The notes beneath the pieces were generated by a model. The model made no database searches. It was not told the DNA's origin and was given only the letters and a program-made list of their open reading frames with translations. Made by a program: the position numbers and the translations under genes. From NCBI GenBank assembly GCA_019635485.1, contig JAHBZL010000008.1, positions 1-64,000 on the forward strand: a stretch of 64,000 nucleotides of DNA. The letters run 5' to 3'. Source of the stretch: Piscinibacter sp. (GTDB taxonomy: Bacteria > Pseudomonadota > Gammaproteobacteria > Burkholderiales > Burkholderiaceae_C). Of this stretch, positions 45,595 to 56,112 are shown piece after piece (within the stretch, counting starts at the first letter, position 1; every line of letters begins with the position of its first letter).

Positions 45595-46605
45595 TCAGGG
45601 CGGAGAGGAGCGCGGCTTCTCCCGCTGAACGACGAGCGGACGAGCCCCTGTCGTCGTCAGCCTTCTGCGTCGGTATTGCGCGAACTGGGTATCGCCCAGC
45701 ACCCCGATCAGGATCACCGACCCCATCACCGCGAAGTTCAGGGAACTCGGGATCCCCAGGAGATTGACGAGGTTCTGGAGGACCTGCAGCAGGATCGTCC
45801 CGAGCACCACGCCCACGATCGAACCTTCGCCGCCGCGCAGCGAGAATCCGCCGAGCACGGCGGCGGCGATCGCGTAGAGCTCGTAGAAGTTGCCGTGCGA
45901 CGACGGCGAGATCGAGCGGGTGTACATGGCGAAGAAGATCGCGGAGATGGCGGTCAGCACCCCGCAGATCATGTAGGACGCGACGATCACGACGTTGGTG
46001 CGGACGCCGGAGTAGCGCGCCGCCTCCTCGTTCTTGCCCACCGCATACAGGTAGCGGCCGAACACCGACCGATGCAGCACGATCCACATCGCGGCGGCAA
46101 TCGTGATCATCGCGATCAGGGAGTGCGGCACGCCGAGGCTCCGTCCCGTGGTCAGCCATTCGAGCGTGGGAAAGCTCGCGCCGAAAGCGAAGCCCGCCGT
46201 GCCGTCGGCGGTGTAGTAGCGCGCCACGCCGCGATAGATCAGCAGCCCGCAGAGCGTGACGATGAAGGGCTGCAGGTGCAGGCGCGTGATGAGCAGGCCG
46301 TGCGCCAGGCCCATCACGGCGCCCAGCGCGAGCATCAGCAGCAGCGCCAGCGGCCAGGGGGCGTTGTAGTTCACGAGCAGATCGACGAACAGGACGCCCA
46401 GCAGCGCGATGATCGACCCGACCGACAGTTCGATCCCCCCGGTGATGATCACGAACGCCTGGCCGATGGCGAAGATGCCGAACAGCCCGACGAGATTCGC
46501 GGTGTTCGCCAGGTTGATCGGGGAGATGAACAGCGGATTGATGAGCGCGACGACCGTACCGACGATCAGGATCAGGACGAGCAGGCCGATGTCCTTCTTC
46601 AGCAT
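45595..46605 (-). CDS. CUT2 sugar ABC transporter permease (system 1)
   Basis: A 336-residue RbsC-like permease with about ten helices; ITGGIELSVGSIIALLGVLF and the AIAAAVLGGFSLRGGEGSIVG EAA-like loop are diagnostic. The ATG at 46605 has GAGG nine bases upstream and follows the ATPase stop by 11 bases; an in-frame ATG at 46626 overlaps the ATPase gene. It is the last gene of a B-A-C operon. The C-terminal 30 residues form a basic cytoplasmic tail (RRRRLTTTGARP). Confidence 0.9.
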   Translation of the reverse strand: MLKKDIGLLVLILIVGTVVALINPLFISPINLANTANLVGLFGIFAIGQAFVIITGGIELSVGSIIALLGVLFVDLLVNYNAPWPLALLLMLALGAVMGLAHGLLITRLHLQPFIVTLCGLLIYRGVARYYTADGTAGFAFGASFPTLEWLTTGRSLGVPHSLIAMITIAAAMWIVLHRSVFGRYLYAVGKNEEAARYSGVRTNVVIVASYMICGVLTAISAIFFAMYTRSISPSSHGNFYELYAIAAAVLGGFSLRGGEGSIVGVVLGTILLQVLQNLVNLLGIPSSLNFAVMGSVILIGVLGDTQFAQYRRRRLTTTGARPLVVQREKPRSSPP

Positions 46606-46616
46606 GGGTCGTGGCC

Positions 46617-48125
<1,509 letters not shown>

Positions 48126-48226
48126 GGGGGCGCTCTCCGGCACCGCATGCCCCTGCGACCGGCTCGCCGGGGCGGGCCGATCGACAGAAGGTTCCATCGT
48201 CACCGACGCTCGCCCCCCGGGATCCG

Positions 48227-49198
48227 CTACTTGCCCAGCGTCGCCTTCAGGTTGGCCGAGAACTGGTCGACGTTGGCTTTGTCGATGACCTTGGTCGGCA
48301 CGATGATGAGCTTGTTCGCCGGCACCTTGGACTTGTCCCCTTCCAGGTACGCGGCCATCAGCTTCATGCCCTGGTAGCCCCACTCGAAAGGCTGCTGGAC
48401 GACCGTGCCGGCGAAGCTGCCCTCCTTCACCGCGCCGAGCGTGACCGGGTCCTCGTCGAAGGCGATCACGGTGATCTTGCCCAGCTTGTTCGCCGCCTTC
48501 AGCGCCTCGTAGATCTTGGGCGGGTTGTACGAGTAGAACCCGACCATGCAGTTGATGTCCGGCTTGGCGGCCAGCACGTCGTCGACATTGCTGCGTGCCT
48601 TCGCGAAATCGACGTCGTCGCCGCGCACGTCGACCAGTTCGATGCCCTTGCCCTGCACCGCCTGCCGGAAGCCCGCGATGCGCTCCTTGGCGTTGTCGGC
48701 GCCCAGGAAGCCGACGAATCCCATGCACTTGCCCCCCTTGGGCATCGCCTTGACGGCGACCTCGCCGGCCTGCACGCCGGCCAGCGTGTTCGACGAACCG
48801 AGGTAGGCGATCCGGTTGCTCGCTGGGGCGTCGCTGTCGGTCGTGAACAGCGGCACCTGCCTGGCGATGCGATTGAACGCGTCGATCGAAGTCTTCGGGT
48901 CGACCGAGGAGATCATGATCGCCTTGGTTCCCGCCGCGACCAGATCGTCCATCAGCGCGTTCTGCAGCGCGGCCGTGCCCTGGGCGGGGTACTTGAACTG
49001 GAGTTCGTAGTTCGGCAGCTCGCGCTGAGCCTTCTTGACACCGGCCTCGGCGAGCTTCCAGAAGTCAGACGCCGCGTTGACGACGAACGCGAGCTTCTTC
49101 TTTTCCTGTGCCGTGGCCGGCGCAGCCGCAAGCGCGAAGGCCACGGCAAGGGCCGACGCTGACACAGAGCACAAGGCAATCCGGCTCGAGTTGAGCAT
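48227..49198 (-). CDS. CUT2 sugar-binding protein (system 1)
   Basis: A 323-residue periplasmic binding protein of the RbsB class: signal peptide with cleavage after ATAQ (about residue 31), KLAFVVNAASDFWKLAEAGVKKAQ at the N-terminus of the fold, and NPPKIYEALKAANKLGKITVIAFDEDP plus QQPFEWGYQGMKLMAAYL in the second lobe. The sugar is unknown. It is first in its operon; the promoter region upstream (49199-49379) carries the shared operator module. Confidence 0.9.
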   Translation of the reverse strand: MLNSSRIALCSVSASALAVAFALAAAPATAQEKKKLAFVVNAASDFWKLAEAGVKKAQRELPNYELQFKYPAQGTAALQNALMDDLVAAGTKAIMISSVDPKTSIDAFNRIARQVPLFTTDSDAPASNRIAYLGSSNTLAGVQAGEVAVKAMPKGGKCMGFVGFLGADNAKERIAGFRQAVQGKGIELVDVRGDDVDFAKARSNVDDVLAAKPDINCMVGFYSYNPPKIYEALKAANKLGKITVIAFDEDPVTLGAVKEGSFAGTVVQQPFEWGYQGMKLMAAYLEGDKSKVPANKLIIVPTKVIDKANVDQFSANLKATLGK

Positions 49199-49274
49199 GC
49201 TTGTCTCCCAGGGACTTGGGTTGGGGTTGGGGAAGCGGGGCGCGCGGACGTCGGCGACGCCGCCACCATCGCAA

Positions 49275-49348
49275 TGGTCAGGCCAGCGTTGTCAGAACGG
49301 TCAGGCCAATTTACCAAGCAACGGACTGCGGCCTTACCATGATTACCC
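49275..49348. promoter_or_regulatory. GntR-type operator cluster upstream of system 1
   Basis: TGGTCAGGCCA (49275-49285) is followed by GGTCAGGCCAATTTACCA (49299-49316), then after 13 bases GGCCTTACCA (49330-49339) and after three bases TTACCC (49343-49348). The last three elements recur with identical spacing upstream of system 2 (53684-53733). TGGT/ACCA half-sites fit FadR-like GntR regulators such as the one at 53774. Confidence 0.65.
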
Positions 49349-49379
49349 TAGCATCGTCGGCGCACCGCCGCGGCCCGGC

Positions 49380-50378
49380 TCATCCTGGGTACCAGATGCG
49401 GCGTGGATCGTCCGGCGTGCGGTGGTAGGTCCAGGCGGACTCGACCATGCGCTCGAGGTCGTATCGAGGTCGCCAGCCGAGCAGGAACTTCGCCTTGCTG
49501 TTGTCCAGCCACGTCGAGTGGTACCGCTCCCGGATCGGCACCAGCGGCGCGCGGCGCGTCCGGGCCAGGTAGTCGCCGAGCCGGGCGTAGTCGATCGGCT
49601 CGTCCATGCAGACGTTCATCAGCTGATGGCGCGCGCGCGGGTGGTCGATGGCCGCGACGATGGCGTCGACCAGATCGTCCACGTGCACGAAGTTGCGCAA
49701 CAGCCCCGCGCCGGCCGGGTCCAGCAACACGGGGATCGCGCCGCGCGCGGCGTGTTCCGCGGCGGCCCCGGCATCCACCAGGTCGCACCAGCGAGGCGCG
49801 CCGAACACGTCCGGCCCGAAGCTCAGGTGGCTGCGCAGGTCGTCCTTCTCCATGATCCAGGGCGCGCGCAGGCAGCAGCCGTTCAGGCCGTACTGGATGA
49901 AGTACTGCTGCAGCATCGTCTCCTCGAGCACCTTCGAGAGCGCGTAGCAGCCGGGGTAGGCGCTGTGCGGCTGCGTCTCGACCACCGGAACCGGGTGCGG
50001 GTAGTGGAAGTGGCCGATGGCCGCGTCACCGCCGATCAGGATGAACTGGCGGAAGCCCGGGCTGGAGCGGCAACCCTCGAGCAGCCAGAACAGGCCCTTG
50101 ACCGAGACATCCATCGCGTCGTCCGGGGTCTCCTTGCTGGTCGCCAGATGGAGCACGTGGGTGACGCCGCGCAGGGCCTCGTCGACGACCGCGCGGTCCT
50201 GGATCGCGCCGCGGATCGAGTCGATCCGGTCGTGGGGCGGCAGGGCACGCTGGTGGCACAGCGCACGCACCCGCCACGACGCGAAGCGCGGTTCCGCAAG
50301 CAGCCGCGCGATGAAGGCGGAACCCACCTTGCCCGTCGGGCCGGTGACGAGGATGACGGGGTCTGGCGCAGCATGCAT
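49380..50378 (-). CDS. NAD(P)-dependent sugar epimerase/dehydratase-family SDR
   Basis: A 332-residue extended SDR: N-terminal Rossmann motif VTGPTGKVGSAF (TGxxGxxG), ATSK in place of the usual serine block, IGGDAAIG, and the YALSK active site (YxxxK, about residue 167-171). Late motifs (LRAPWIMEKDD, RNFVHVDDLVDAIVAA) are typical of nucleotide-sugar or sugar-acid epimerases and reductases. GGAGCGATCCAG precedes the ATG. It lies between two sugar ABC operons, downstream of the terminator at 50466, so it probably has its own promoter while serving the same regulon. Confidence 0.82.
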   Translation of the reverse strand: MHAAPDPVILVTGPTGKVGSAFIARLLAEPRFASWRVRALCHQRALPPHDRIDSIRGAIQDRAVVDEALRGVTHVLHLATSKETPDDAMDVSVKGLFWLLEGCRSSPGFRQFILIGGDAAIGHFHYPHPVPVVETQPHSAYPGCYALSKVLEETMLQQYFIQYGLNGCCLRAPWIMEKDDLRSHLSFGPDVFGAPRWCDLVDAGAAAEHAARGAIPVLLDPAGAGLLRNFVHVDDLVDAIVAAIDHPRARHQLMNVCMDEPIDYARLGDYLARTRRAPLVPIRERYHSTWLDNSKAKFLLGWRPRYDLERMVESAWTYHRTPDDPRRIWYPG

Positions 50379-50465
50379 CTGGATCGCTCCTCGGGTTGCC
50401 GGGATCGCGCCCCGGAGTCGACCGCACGCGGGCCTCCACGGGGTGTTCCGGTACGACGGTCACCG

Positions 50466-50497
50466 CAAAAAAGCGGGCCCACGTTGCGCTGGGCCCG
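50466..50497 (-). terminator. rho-independent terminator of sugar ABC operon 2
   Basis: On the minus strand CGGGCCCA (from 50497) and TGGGCCCG (to 50474) form an 8-bp stem with an 8-base loop, followed by C and six T residues (50472-50467). It lies about 140 bases past the stop of the permease at 50634 and before the epimerase start, separating the two transcription units. Confidence 0.82.
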
Positions 50498-50633
50498 AAC
50501 GATGATGCCCACCGGCCCCAGAGCCGGGTCTCTGCACGCACGGTGCCTCGTCGCCGCGGCACCGCACGCCGGAGACGAAAGGCATCACGGAGACAACTGG
50601 AGTTCGCTCATGGGACGAAGCGGTGAAGGCGCC

Positions 50634-51692
50634 TCAATCGTCGGCGCTGCGCGAACGAAGCCGGTCGAACAGCACCGCCACGACGATGAAGCTCCCGACG
50701 AAGGTGCCTTGCCAGAAGGTGCTGATGCCCAGCAGGGTCAGGCTGTTGCGGATGACCTCGATCAGCGCCGCCCCGACCACCGCCCCGAAGGCCGTGCCGA
50801 TGCCGCCCGACAGGTTGGCGCCGCCGATCACCGATGCCGCGATGACGGTGAGCTCCATGCCCTGGCCGAGACCGGTGGTGATGGTGCCGAGCCAGCCCAC
50901 CTCGAGGATGCCGGCCAGCCCGGCGCACAGGGCGCAGAACATGTAGACGCTGACCTTCATCGCCTTCACGGGCACGCCCGTCAGCGTCGCGGCGCGTTCG
51001 TTGCCGCCGATCGCGAACAGGTATCGGCCCCAGCGCGTCCAGCGCAGCGCCAGGCTCGTCGCGGCGAGCAGCGCAAGCAGGAAGATCAGCGGGTTCGGAA
51101 CCCGCACCGGGTCGAGGAAGGGCAGGGCCAGTTCCACGAAGCCGCCGCCGAGCGCGAGCAGCGCCGGCTGGTCGGGGCCGAACGAATAGACCATGCGGTT
51201 GTCGGACAGCACCATCGCGAGGCTGCGTGCGATCGACAGCATGCCCAGCGTCACGACGAAGGGCGGCACGCCGACGTACGCGATCAGCAGGCCGTTGAAG
51301 GCCCCGACGGCCGCCGACACGCCGAGCGCGAGCGGCACGGCCAGCCAGATCGACATGCCCGCGTGCATCGTCATGCCGATCACCATGCCCGAGAGCACCA
51401 GCACGGCGCCGACGGACAGGTCGATGCCGCCGGTGATGATCACGGCGGTCATGCCGATCGCGATGATCGCGACGAAGGCGAAGTTGCGCGCCACGTTGAA
51501 CAGGTTCTGCTGCGTGGCGAACACGTCGCTGGCCAGCGACAGGCCGACGAAGGCGACCAGCGCCGCCATCGACACCCAGAAAGTCTGCTGCCCGGTGAGC
51601 CGGGCCAGCACGCCTCGGTACGACCGGGCGGCAATGGCCTGCGCCAGCGACGCATCGGCGGCGTTGGCCTTTTCCTGCACGTTCGCGTTCAT
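50634..51692 (-). CDS. CUT2 sugar ABC transporter permease (system 2)
   Basis: A 352-residue RbsC/FrcC-like permease with an extra N-terminal cytoplasmic stretch of about 35 residues, then ten helices; ITGGIDLSVGAVLVLSGMV, PPFVVTLGMLSIARS and VIAASVIGGANLSGGIGTAFG are diagnostic. Its ATG overlaps the ATPase stop by four bases. It ends the B-A-C operon and is followed by the intrinsic terminator at 50497-50466. Confidence 0.9.
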   Translation of the reverse strand: MNANVQEKANAADASLAQAIAARSYRGVLARLTGQQTFWVSMAALVAFVGLSLASDVFATQQNLFNVARNFAFVAIIAIGMTAVIITGGIDLSVGAVLVLSGMVIGMTMHAGMSIWLAVPLALGVSAAVGAFNGLLIAYVGVPPFVVTLGMLSIARSLAMVLSDNRMVYSFGPDQPALLALGGGFVELALPFLDPVRVPNPLIFLLALLAATSLALRWTRWGRYLFAIGGNERAATLTGVPVKAMKVSVYMFCALCAGLAGILEVGWLGTITTGLGQGMELTVIAASVIGGANLSGGIGTAFGAVVGAALIEVIRNSLTLLGISTFWQGTFVGSFIVVAVLFDRLRSRSADD

Positions 51693-52429
51693 GCGTTTTC
51701 GATGGCGCCGGTGATCAGGCCGGTGACTTCTTCAGGGGAACTCTGTGCGATGGCCTTGTCGGCCACCTTCTCGCCGCGCCGCAGCACCACCACGCGGTCG
51801 GCCACGGAGAACACGTCGGGCATGCGATGGCTGATCAGGACCACCGCGATGCCGTGGTCGCGCAGCCGGCGGATCAGGGCCAGCACCTCGGCCACCTGGC
51901 GCACGCTGATCGCCGCGGTGGGCTCGTCCATCAGCACGATCTTCGGGTCCGACAGCCGCGTGCGGGCAATGGCCACCGCCTGCCGCTGGCCGCCCGACAT
52001 GCGGCGCACCAGATCACGCGGCCGCGTCTCGGACTTCAGTTCGGCAAACAACTCCCCGACGCGCTGGAACATCGTGCGGTAGTCGAGCCAGCGCACCGGC
52101 CCGAACCCCCGCATCAGCTCGCGCCCGAGGAACACGTTCTCGGCGGCGCTGAGGTTGTCGCACAACGCCAGGTCCTGGTAGACGATCTCGACGCCCCGTG
52201 TCCGGGCGTCGGTCGGCTTGTGGAAGCTGACCGGCTGGCCCTGCATCGTCATCGTGCCGGCGCTGGGCGGGAAGTTGCCGGCGATGATCTTGACCAGCGT
52301 GGACTTGCCCGCGCCGTTGTCGCCCATCAGCCCGACGACTTCGCCGCCGCGCAGCGACAGCGACACCTCGTTGAGCGCGTGGATCGCGCCGAAGTGCTTC
52401 GAGATCCGGCTCAGCTCCAGCACCGTCAT
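51689..52429 (-). CDS. CUT2 sugar ABC transporter ATPase, single-domain (system 2)
   Basis: A 246-residue ATPase with one nucleotide-binding domain only: Walker A GDNGAGKS, MSGGQRQAVAIART and IVLMDEPTAAISV (Walker B region), closing with LISHRMPDVFSVADRVVVLRRGE. Most CUT2 systems use a duplicated 500-residue ATPase, as in systems 1 and 3; the single-domain form is known from FrcA-type fructose transporters, where it works as a homodimer. This suggests a separate origin from the other two systems. Confidence 0.88.
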   Translation of the reverse strand: MTVLELSRISKHFGAIHALNEVSLSLRGGEVVGLMGDNGAGKSTLVKIIAGNFPPSAGTMTMQGQPVSFHKPTDARTRGVEIVYQDLALCDNLSAAENVFLGRELMRGFGPVRWLDYRTMFQRVGELFAELKSETRPRDLVRRMSGGQRQAVAIARTRLSDPKIVLMDEPTAAISVRQVAEVLALIRRLRDHGIAVVLISHRMPDVFSVADRVVVLRRGEKVADKAIAQSSPEEVTGLITGAIENA

Positions 52430-52490
52430 GGGCAGGCCCGTTCGATCCGGCGCGCGGACGGGGTGCCGTGCGGCACCTCCCGCCGCGCCG

Positions 52491-53483
52491 CTACTTCGCC
52501 GGGCACTTGTCGAGATTGGTCGGCACGCACTCGTCCAGCCCGGTGTAGAGCGGGTCGGCGACCTTCTTGCCCTTGATCAGGTCGATCAGCACGGCGGGCG
52601 CACGATGCCCCATCTCGAACGGTCGCTGGCCGATCTGCGCGTGGCTGCGCCCGGCCTTCAGCGCATCGAGCTGCGGTGGCAGCGTGTCGCCCGCGATGAT
52701 GATGAGCGACTTGGCCTTGAGCTTGGCCATCACCTGGTCGGTCACCTGCGCATAGGCCTGCGGGCCGAACTGCGCCCAGCCGCCGACCAGGATGAAGGCA
52801 TTCAGCGCCGGGTTCTTCGTGAACACGTCCGACATCTGCTGGTTCGCCAGGTCGATCTGGTCGTTGGTGAACAGGGGGCAGCCGGCGATCTCGGTCCAGC
52901 CGCCTTCACCTTTCAGGCGGGCGATGCCCTTCTTGCCGCCGATCGTGTCGCGGAAGCCGGCGGCGCGTGCGTTGATGTTGTCGGCCGCCACGTTGCCCAG
53001 CTGCATGCACACGGTGCCGCCCTTGGGGTTGAGCCGCTTCAGGTGCTTGGCCATCAGCACGCCCATGTCGTAGTTGTTGGTGCCGAGGTAGGTCTTGCGC
53101 AGGGCATGGTCCGCCGCGGCGAGGTCCGCGTCGATCGTCATGATGGGCATCTTCGGCGCCTTGGCCTTGAGCATGTTGGCCATGGCCGGCGCGTTCGACG
53201 GCGAGATCGCGATCCCCGCCACGCCCTTGTTGATCAGGTCCTCGACGATCTGCACCTCGCCCGCCTCGTCGGCGCTCGACGCGGGGCCCGTGTACAGGCA
53301 GGTGTACTCGGAGTTCGGGTTCTCCTTGTTCCACAGTGCGCAGCCGTCGCCGAGCACCGTGAAGAATGGGTTGTCCAGGCCCTTCACCACGACGGCGAGG
53401 GTCTTCTTCTGGGCCCAACCCGGAGCCGCCGCCAACATGGACAGCAGCACCGCCCCCGCCATCTTCAACATGGTCGTCTTCAT
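52491..53483 (-). CDS. CUT2 sugar-binding protein (system 2, FrcB-like)
   Basis: A 330-residue periplasmic binding protein with signal peptide (MLKMAGAVLLSMLAAAPGWAQ) and fold start TLAVVVKGLDNPFFTVLGDG. It has six cysteines in the mature part (for example CALWNKENPNSEYTC and CVPTNLDKC), more than usual, consistent with disulfides. GGAGGAG lies upstream of ATG 53483. It heads the operon; its promoter region holds the shared operator module. Confidence 0.9.
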   Translation of the reverse strand: MKTTMLKMAGAVLLSMLAAAPGWAQKKTLAVVVKGLDNPFFTVLGDGCALWNKENPNSEYTCLYTGPASSADEAGEVQIVEDLINKGVAGIAISPSNAPAMANMLKAKAPKMPIMTIDADLAAADHALRKTYLGTNNYDMGVLMAKHLKRLNPKGGTVCMQLGNVAADNINARAAGFRDTIGGKKGIARLKGEGGWTEIAGCPLFTNDQIDLANQQMSDVFTKNPALNAFILVGGWAQFGPQAYAQVTDQVMAKLKAKSLIIIAGDTLPPQLDALKAGRSHAQIGQRPFEMGHRAPAVLIDLIKGKKVADPLYTGLDECVPTNLDKCPAK

Positions 53484-53683
53484 CGATTTGCTCCTCCGTG
53501 CGCGCGCAGCGCAACATTTCCCGCCGTTGGCCGGTGTCGTGGATCGAGTTGCCACGTGGACATCCCGGAGTTCGCCCGCGGGCGGGTGCGTCCCGAGACG
53601 CAGGGCCGCATGGCAGTCGCCCTCGCTGCGCGCGAGCGCCGCCATCCGAACCTGCCGATGCGAGGGCGATGGCCCGGCGCTTC

Positions 53684-53733
53684 GGTCAAGCCACTTTACC
53701 AACGGGAGTTCTGTGGTCTTACCAGACTTACCC
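53684..53733. promoter_or_regulatory. GntR-type operator cluster upstream of system 2
   Basis: GGTCAAGCCACTTTACCA (53684-53701), 13-base gap, GGTCTTACCA (53715-53724, within TGGTCTTACCA), 3-base gap, TTACCC (53728-53733). The first box matches the system 1 box at 16 of 18 positions and both gaps are identical in length. The sites lie between the system 2 binding protein and the GntR gene, about 200-250 bases before the former. Confidence 0.65.
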
Positions 53734-53773
53734 TTGCCCGCGGACCGGGTGCGGGCTGCCGCGGCCGGACTCT

Positions 53774-54466
53774 CTAGCCGCCGACCCAGCGCTGCTCCGA
53801 CGCCTTGAGATGCGAACGCATCGCGGCCTCGGCGGCCAGCGGATCGCGCGCCTCGAGCGCGTGCAGGATGGCCTCGTGCTCCTTGAGCGCGGCGTTCCAG
53901 GTGCGCATGTTCTCGTAGCGCGAACGCAGCTTGGTCGAGATCGGGCTGTGCCGGTCGTCGAACAGTTCGCCGACGAGGCGCTGCATCACCGAGTTGCCGC
54001 ACATCTCGGCGATGGTGAGGTGGAACTGGCGGTCGAACTCGAGCGGCGAGCGCCGCCGCGCGATCTCCTGGCGCATGCCCTCGACGCAGGCGCGCAGCTG
54101 CTCCAGCGCCGCGGGCGCGGCGTGCGCGCAGGCCATGACGACCACCGAGCCCTCGAGCGCCCCGCGCGCCTGCATCAGTTCCGTCGGGCTCTCGCCGAGC
54201 GCCGCCGTCGGACGCGCCGCGCGCTCGGGCGGGCTGTTCACGTAGACGCCCGAGCCGCTGCGGATCTCGACCGAGCCCTCGACGTCCAGTGCGATCAGCG
54301 CCTCGCGCAGCGAGGGGCGCGAGACACCGAGCTGCTGGGCGAGGTCGCGTTCGGGCGGAAGCCGGTCGCCGGTGTCGAAGCCCCCTTGCTGGATCAGCTC
54401 GCGGATCTGGTCCGCGATCTGTTGATACAGGCGGCGCGTCTCGACTTGCTTGAGCTGAACGGACAT
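53774..54466 (-). CDS. GntR family regulator, FCD subfamily (sugar regulon)
   Basis: A 230-residue regulator: winged HTH (about 10-75; LYQQIADQIRELIQQGGF, LPPERDLAQQLGVSRPSLREALIALDVEG) and a helical FCD domain (about 95-220) with RGALEG, FDRQFHLTIAEM and AALKEHEAILHALEARD, supplying Asp/His metal ligands. This style matches regulators of uronate and hexonate catabolism. The start MSVQLKQVE at 54466 is favoured; a longer frame adds non-HTH sequence. It is divergent from the system 3 operon and flanked by operator boxes on both sides, so it likely represses all three transporters and itself. Confidence 0.88.
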   Translation of the reverse strand: MSVQLKQVETRRLYQQIADQIRELIQQGGFDTGDRLPPERDLAQQLGVSRPSLREALIALDVEGSVEIRSGSGVYVNSPPERAARPTAALGESPTELMQARGALEGSVVVMACAHAAPAALEQLRACVEGMRQEIARRRSPLEFDRQFHLTIAEMCGNSVMQRLVGELFDDRHSPISTKLRSRYENMRTWNAALKEHEAILHALEARDPLAAEAAMRSHLKASEQRWVGG

Positions 54467-54540
54467 GACGGCGGGCAACGGGAAGGTCCTCGACATCATA
54501 GCGACCGACATCAGGGAATGTCCCAGCACGAGAGGCTGCG

Positions 54541-54584
54541 TTGGTCAGGCCAAATCTATGAATGCTGGTCAAGTGGCCTTACCA
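54541..54584. promoter_or_regulatory. GntR-type operators at the system 3 promoter
   Basis: The palindrome TTGGTCAGGCCAA (54541-54553) and TGGTCAAGTGGCCTTACCA (54566-54584) lie between the GntR gene and the rbsA-like start. The second box matches the system 2 box at 14 of 18 positions. The layout resembles that at system 1: GGTAAGGCC and TTGGCCTGACC are separated by 20-21 bases on the minus strand in both. The sites end about 22 bases before the preferred GTG start, so bound repressor would cover the promoter or start region. Confidence 0.65.
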
Positions 54585-54606
54585 AGATGCCAGTGCTGCA
54601 ACGGGC

Positions 54607-56112
54607 GTGACGCCCGTGCTTCAGCTGAAGGGCATCACGAAGCGCTTCCTCGGCGTCACGGCGCTGGAGGAGGTGTCGTTCGACCTGCGCGCCGGCGAGG
54701 TGCACGCACTGTGCGGTGAGAACGGCGCAGGCAAGTCCACGCTGATGCGGATCCTGAGCGGCCAGCTGCAACCCGACGCCGGCGAGATCGTCCTGCGGGG
54801 CGACACGGTGCGGTTCGCCTCGACCAGCCAGGCCCAGGCGGCCGGCATCGCGATGATCCACCAGGAGCTGAACCTCGTGCCGCACCTGTCGGTCGCCGAG
54901 AACGTGTTCCTGGCACGCGAGCCCCGGCGCGGGCTCCTCATCGACCGCCAGCGCCTGCGGGCCGATACGCAGCGTTGCCTCGACCGGCTGGGCGTCGACA
55001 TCGCCCCGGGCGCGATCGTCAGGACGCTGTCGGTCGCGCAGCGGCAGATGGTCGAGATCGCGAAGGCGCTGTCGATCGATGCCGAGGTGCTGATCATGGA
55101 CGAGCCGACCTCGTCGCTCACCGAATCGGAGACCGGGCAGCTCTTCAAGGTGATCCGCGAGCTCCAGCGTGCCGGCGTCGCGCTCGTGTACATCTCGCAC
55201 CGGCTCGACGAGATCGCGCGCATCGTCGATCGGATCACCGTGTTGCGCGACGGGCGCCACGTGAGCACCGACGACGTGGCGACGACCAGTGCCGACGAGG
55301 TCGTGACCCGCATGGTCGGGCGTGCGCTGGACGACAAGTTCCCCCCGTCGACCCGCGTGCCGTCGTCCGACGTCCTGCTGTCGGTGCAGGGCCTGACCCG
55401 ACGGGGGGTCTTCCAGGACGTCGGATTCGAGCTTCGGCGCGGCGAGATCCTCGGTTTCGCCGGGCTGATGGGCGCCGGCCGCACGGAGGTGGCCCGCGCG
55501 GTGTTCGGCGCCGATCTGCCCGACGCCGGCACGGTGCGCCTGGGCGGCCGGAGGCTGGACATCCGCTCGCCGCGCGACGCGATCCGCCAGGGCATCGCCT
55601 ACCTGTCGGAGGACCGCAAGGGCCACGGGCTGGCGCTGAACATGGCGGTGGCGCACAACATCAGCCTGGCGAACATGGCAGGCGTCGCGAATGCGATGGG
55701 GTTCATCCGGTTCGCGCGCGAGGGCTCGGTCGCGCAGCGCTACATCGATTCCCTGGCGATCCGCACGCCCTCGGCACGCCAGGCGGTGCGGCTGCTGTCC
55801 GGGGGCAACCAGCAGAAGGTCGTGATCGCGAAGTGGCTGTTCCGCGACTCGCGCGTGCTGTTCTTCGACGAGCCCACGCGCGGCATCGACGTCGGCGCGA
55901 AATACGCCATCTACCGGCTGCTCGACGAACTGGCCGCGCAGGGGATCGGTGTCGTCCTGATCAGCTCGGAACTGCCCGAGATCCTCGGCATGACCGACCG
56001 CGTGGCCGTGTTCCACGCGGGTCGGCTGTGCACGGTGCTCGAGACCGGCGCCACCACCCAGGAAGAGATCATGCGGCACGCCTCCGGGCGGCATGCCGTC
56101 GCCGCCCCATGA
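54607..56112 (+). CDS. CUT2 sugar ABC transporter ATPase, two nucleotide-binding domains (system 3)
   Basis: A 501-residue RbsA-type ATPase: GENGAGKS, LSVAQRQMVEIAKAL and LIMDEPTSSL in domain 1; GLMGAGRTEVAR, LSGGNQQKVVIAKWL and FFDEPTRGIDVGAK in domain 2. The start is uncertain. GTG 54607 gives MTPVLQLKGITKRF, the usual family opening; an in-frame ATG at 54562 would read through the operator, and no strong ribosome site serves any candidate. The gene order here is A-C-B, unlike the B-A-C order of systems 1 and 2. Confidence 0.88.
   Translation: MTPVLQLKGITKRFLGVTALEEVSFDLRAGEVHALCGENGAGKSTLMRILSGQLQPDAGEIVLRGDTVRFASTSQAQAAGIAMIHQELNLVPHLSVAENVFLAREPRRGLLIDRQRLRADTQRCLDRLGVDIAPGAIVRTLSVAQRQMVEIAKALSIDAEVLIMDEPTSSLTESETGQLFKVIRELQRAGVALVYISHRLDEIARIVDRITVLRDGRHVSTDDVATTSADEVVTRMVGRALDDKFPPSTRVPSSDVLLSVQGLTRRGVFQDVGFELRRGEILGFAGLMGAGRTEVARAVFGADLPDAGTVRLGGRRLDIRSPRDAIRQGIAYLSEDRKGHGLALNMAVAHNISLANMAGVANAMGFIRFAREGSVAQRYIDSLAIRTPSARQAVRLLSGGNQQKVVIAKWLFRDSRVLFFDEPTRGIDVGAKYAIYRLLDELAAQGIGVVLISSELPEILGMTDRVAVFHAGRLCTVLETGATTQEEIMRHASGRHAVAAP

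Noticed and set aside
49035-52082. 1015-codon plus-strand frame opposite sugar ABC genes
   Set aside because: His/Arg/Asp-rich antisense translation with no fold; the minus-strand genes have clear motifs throughout.
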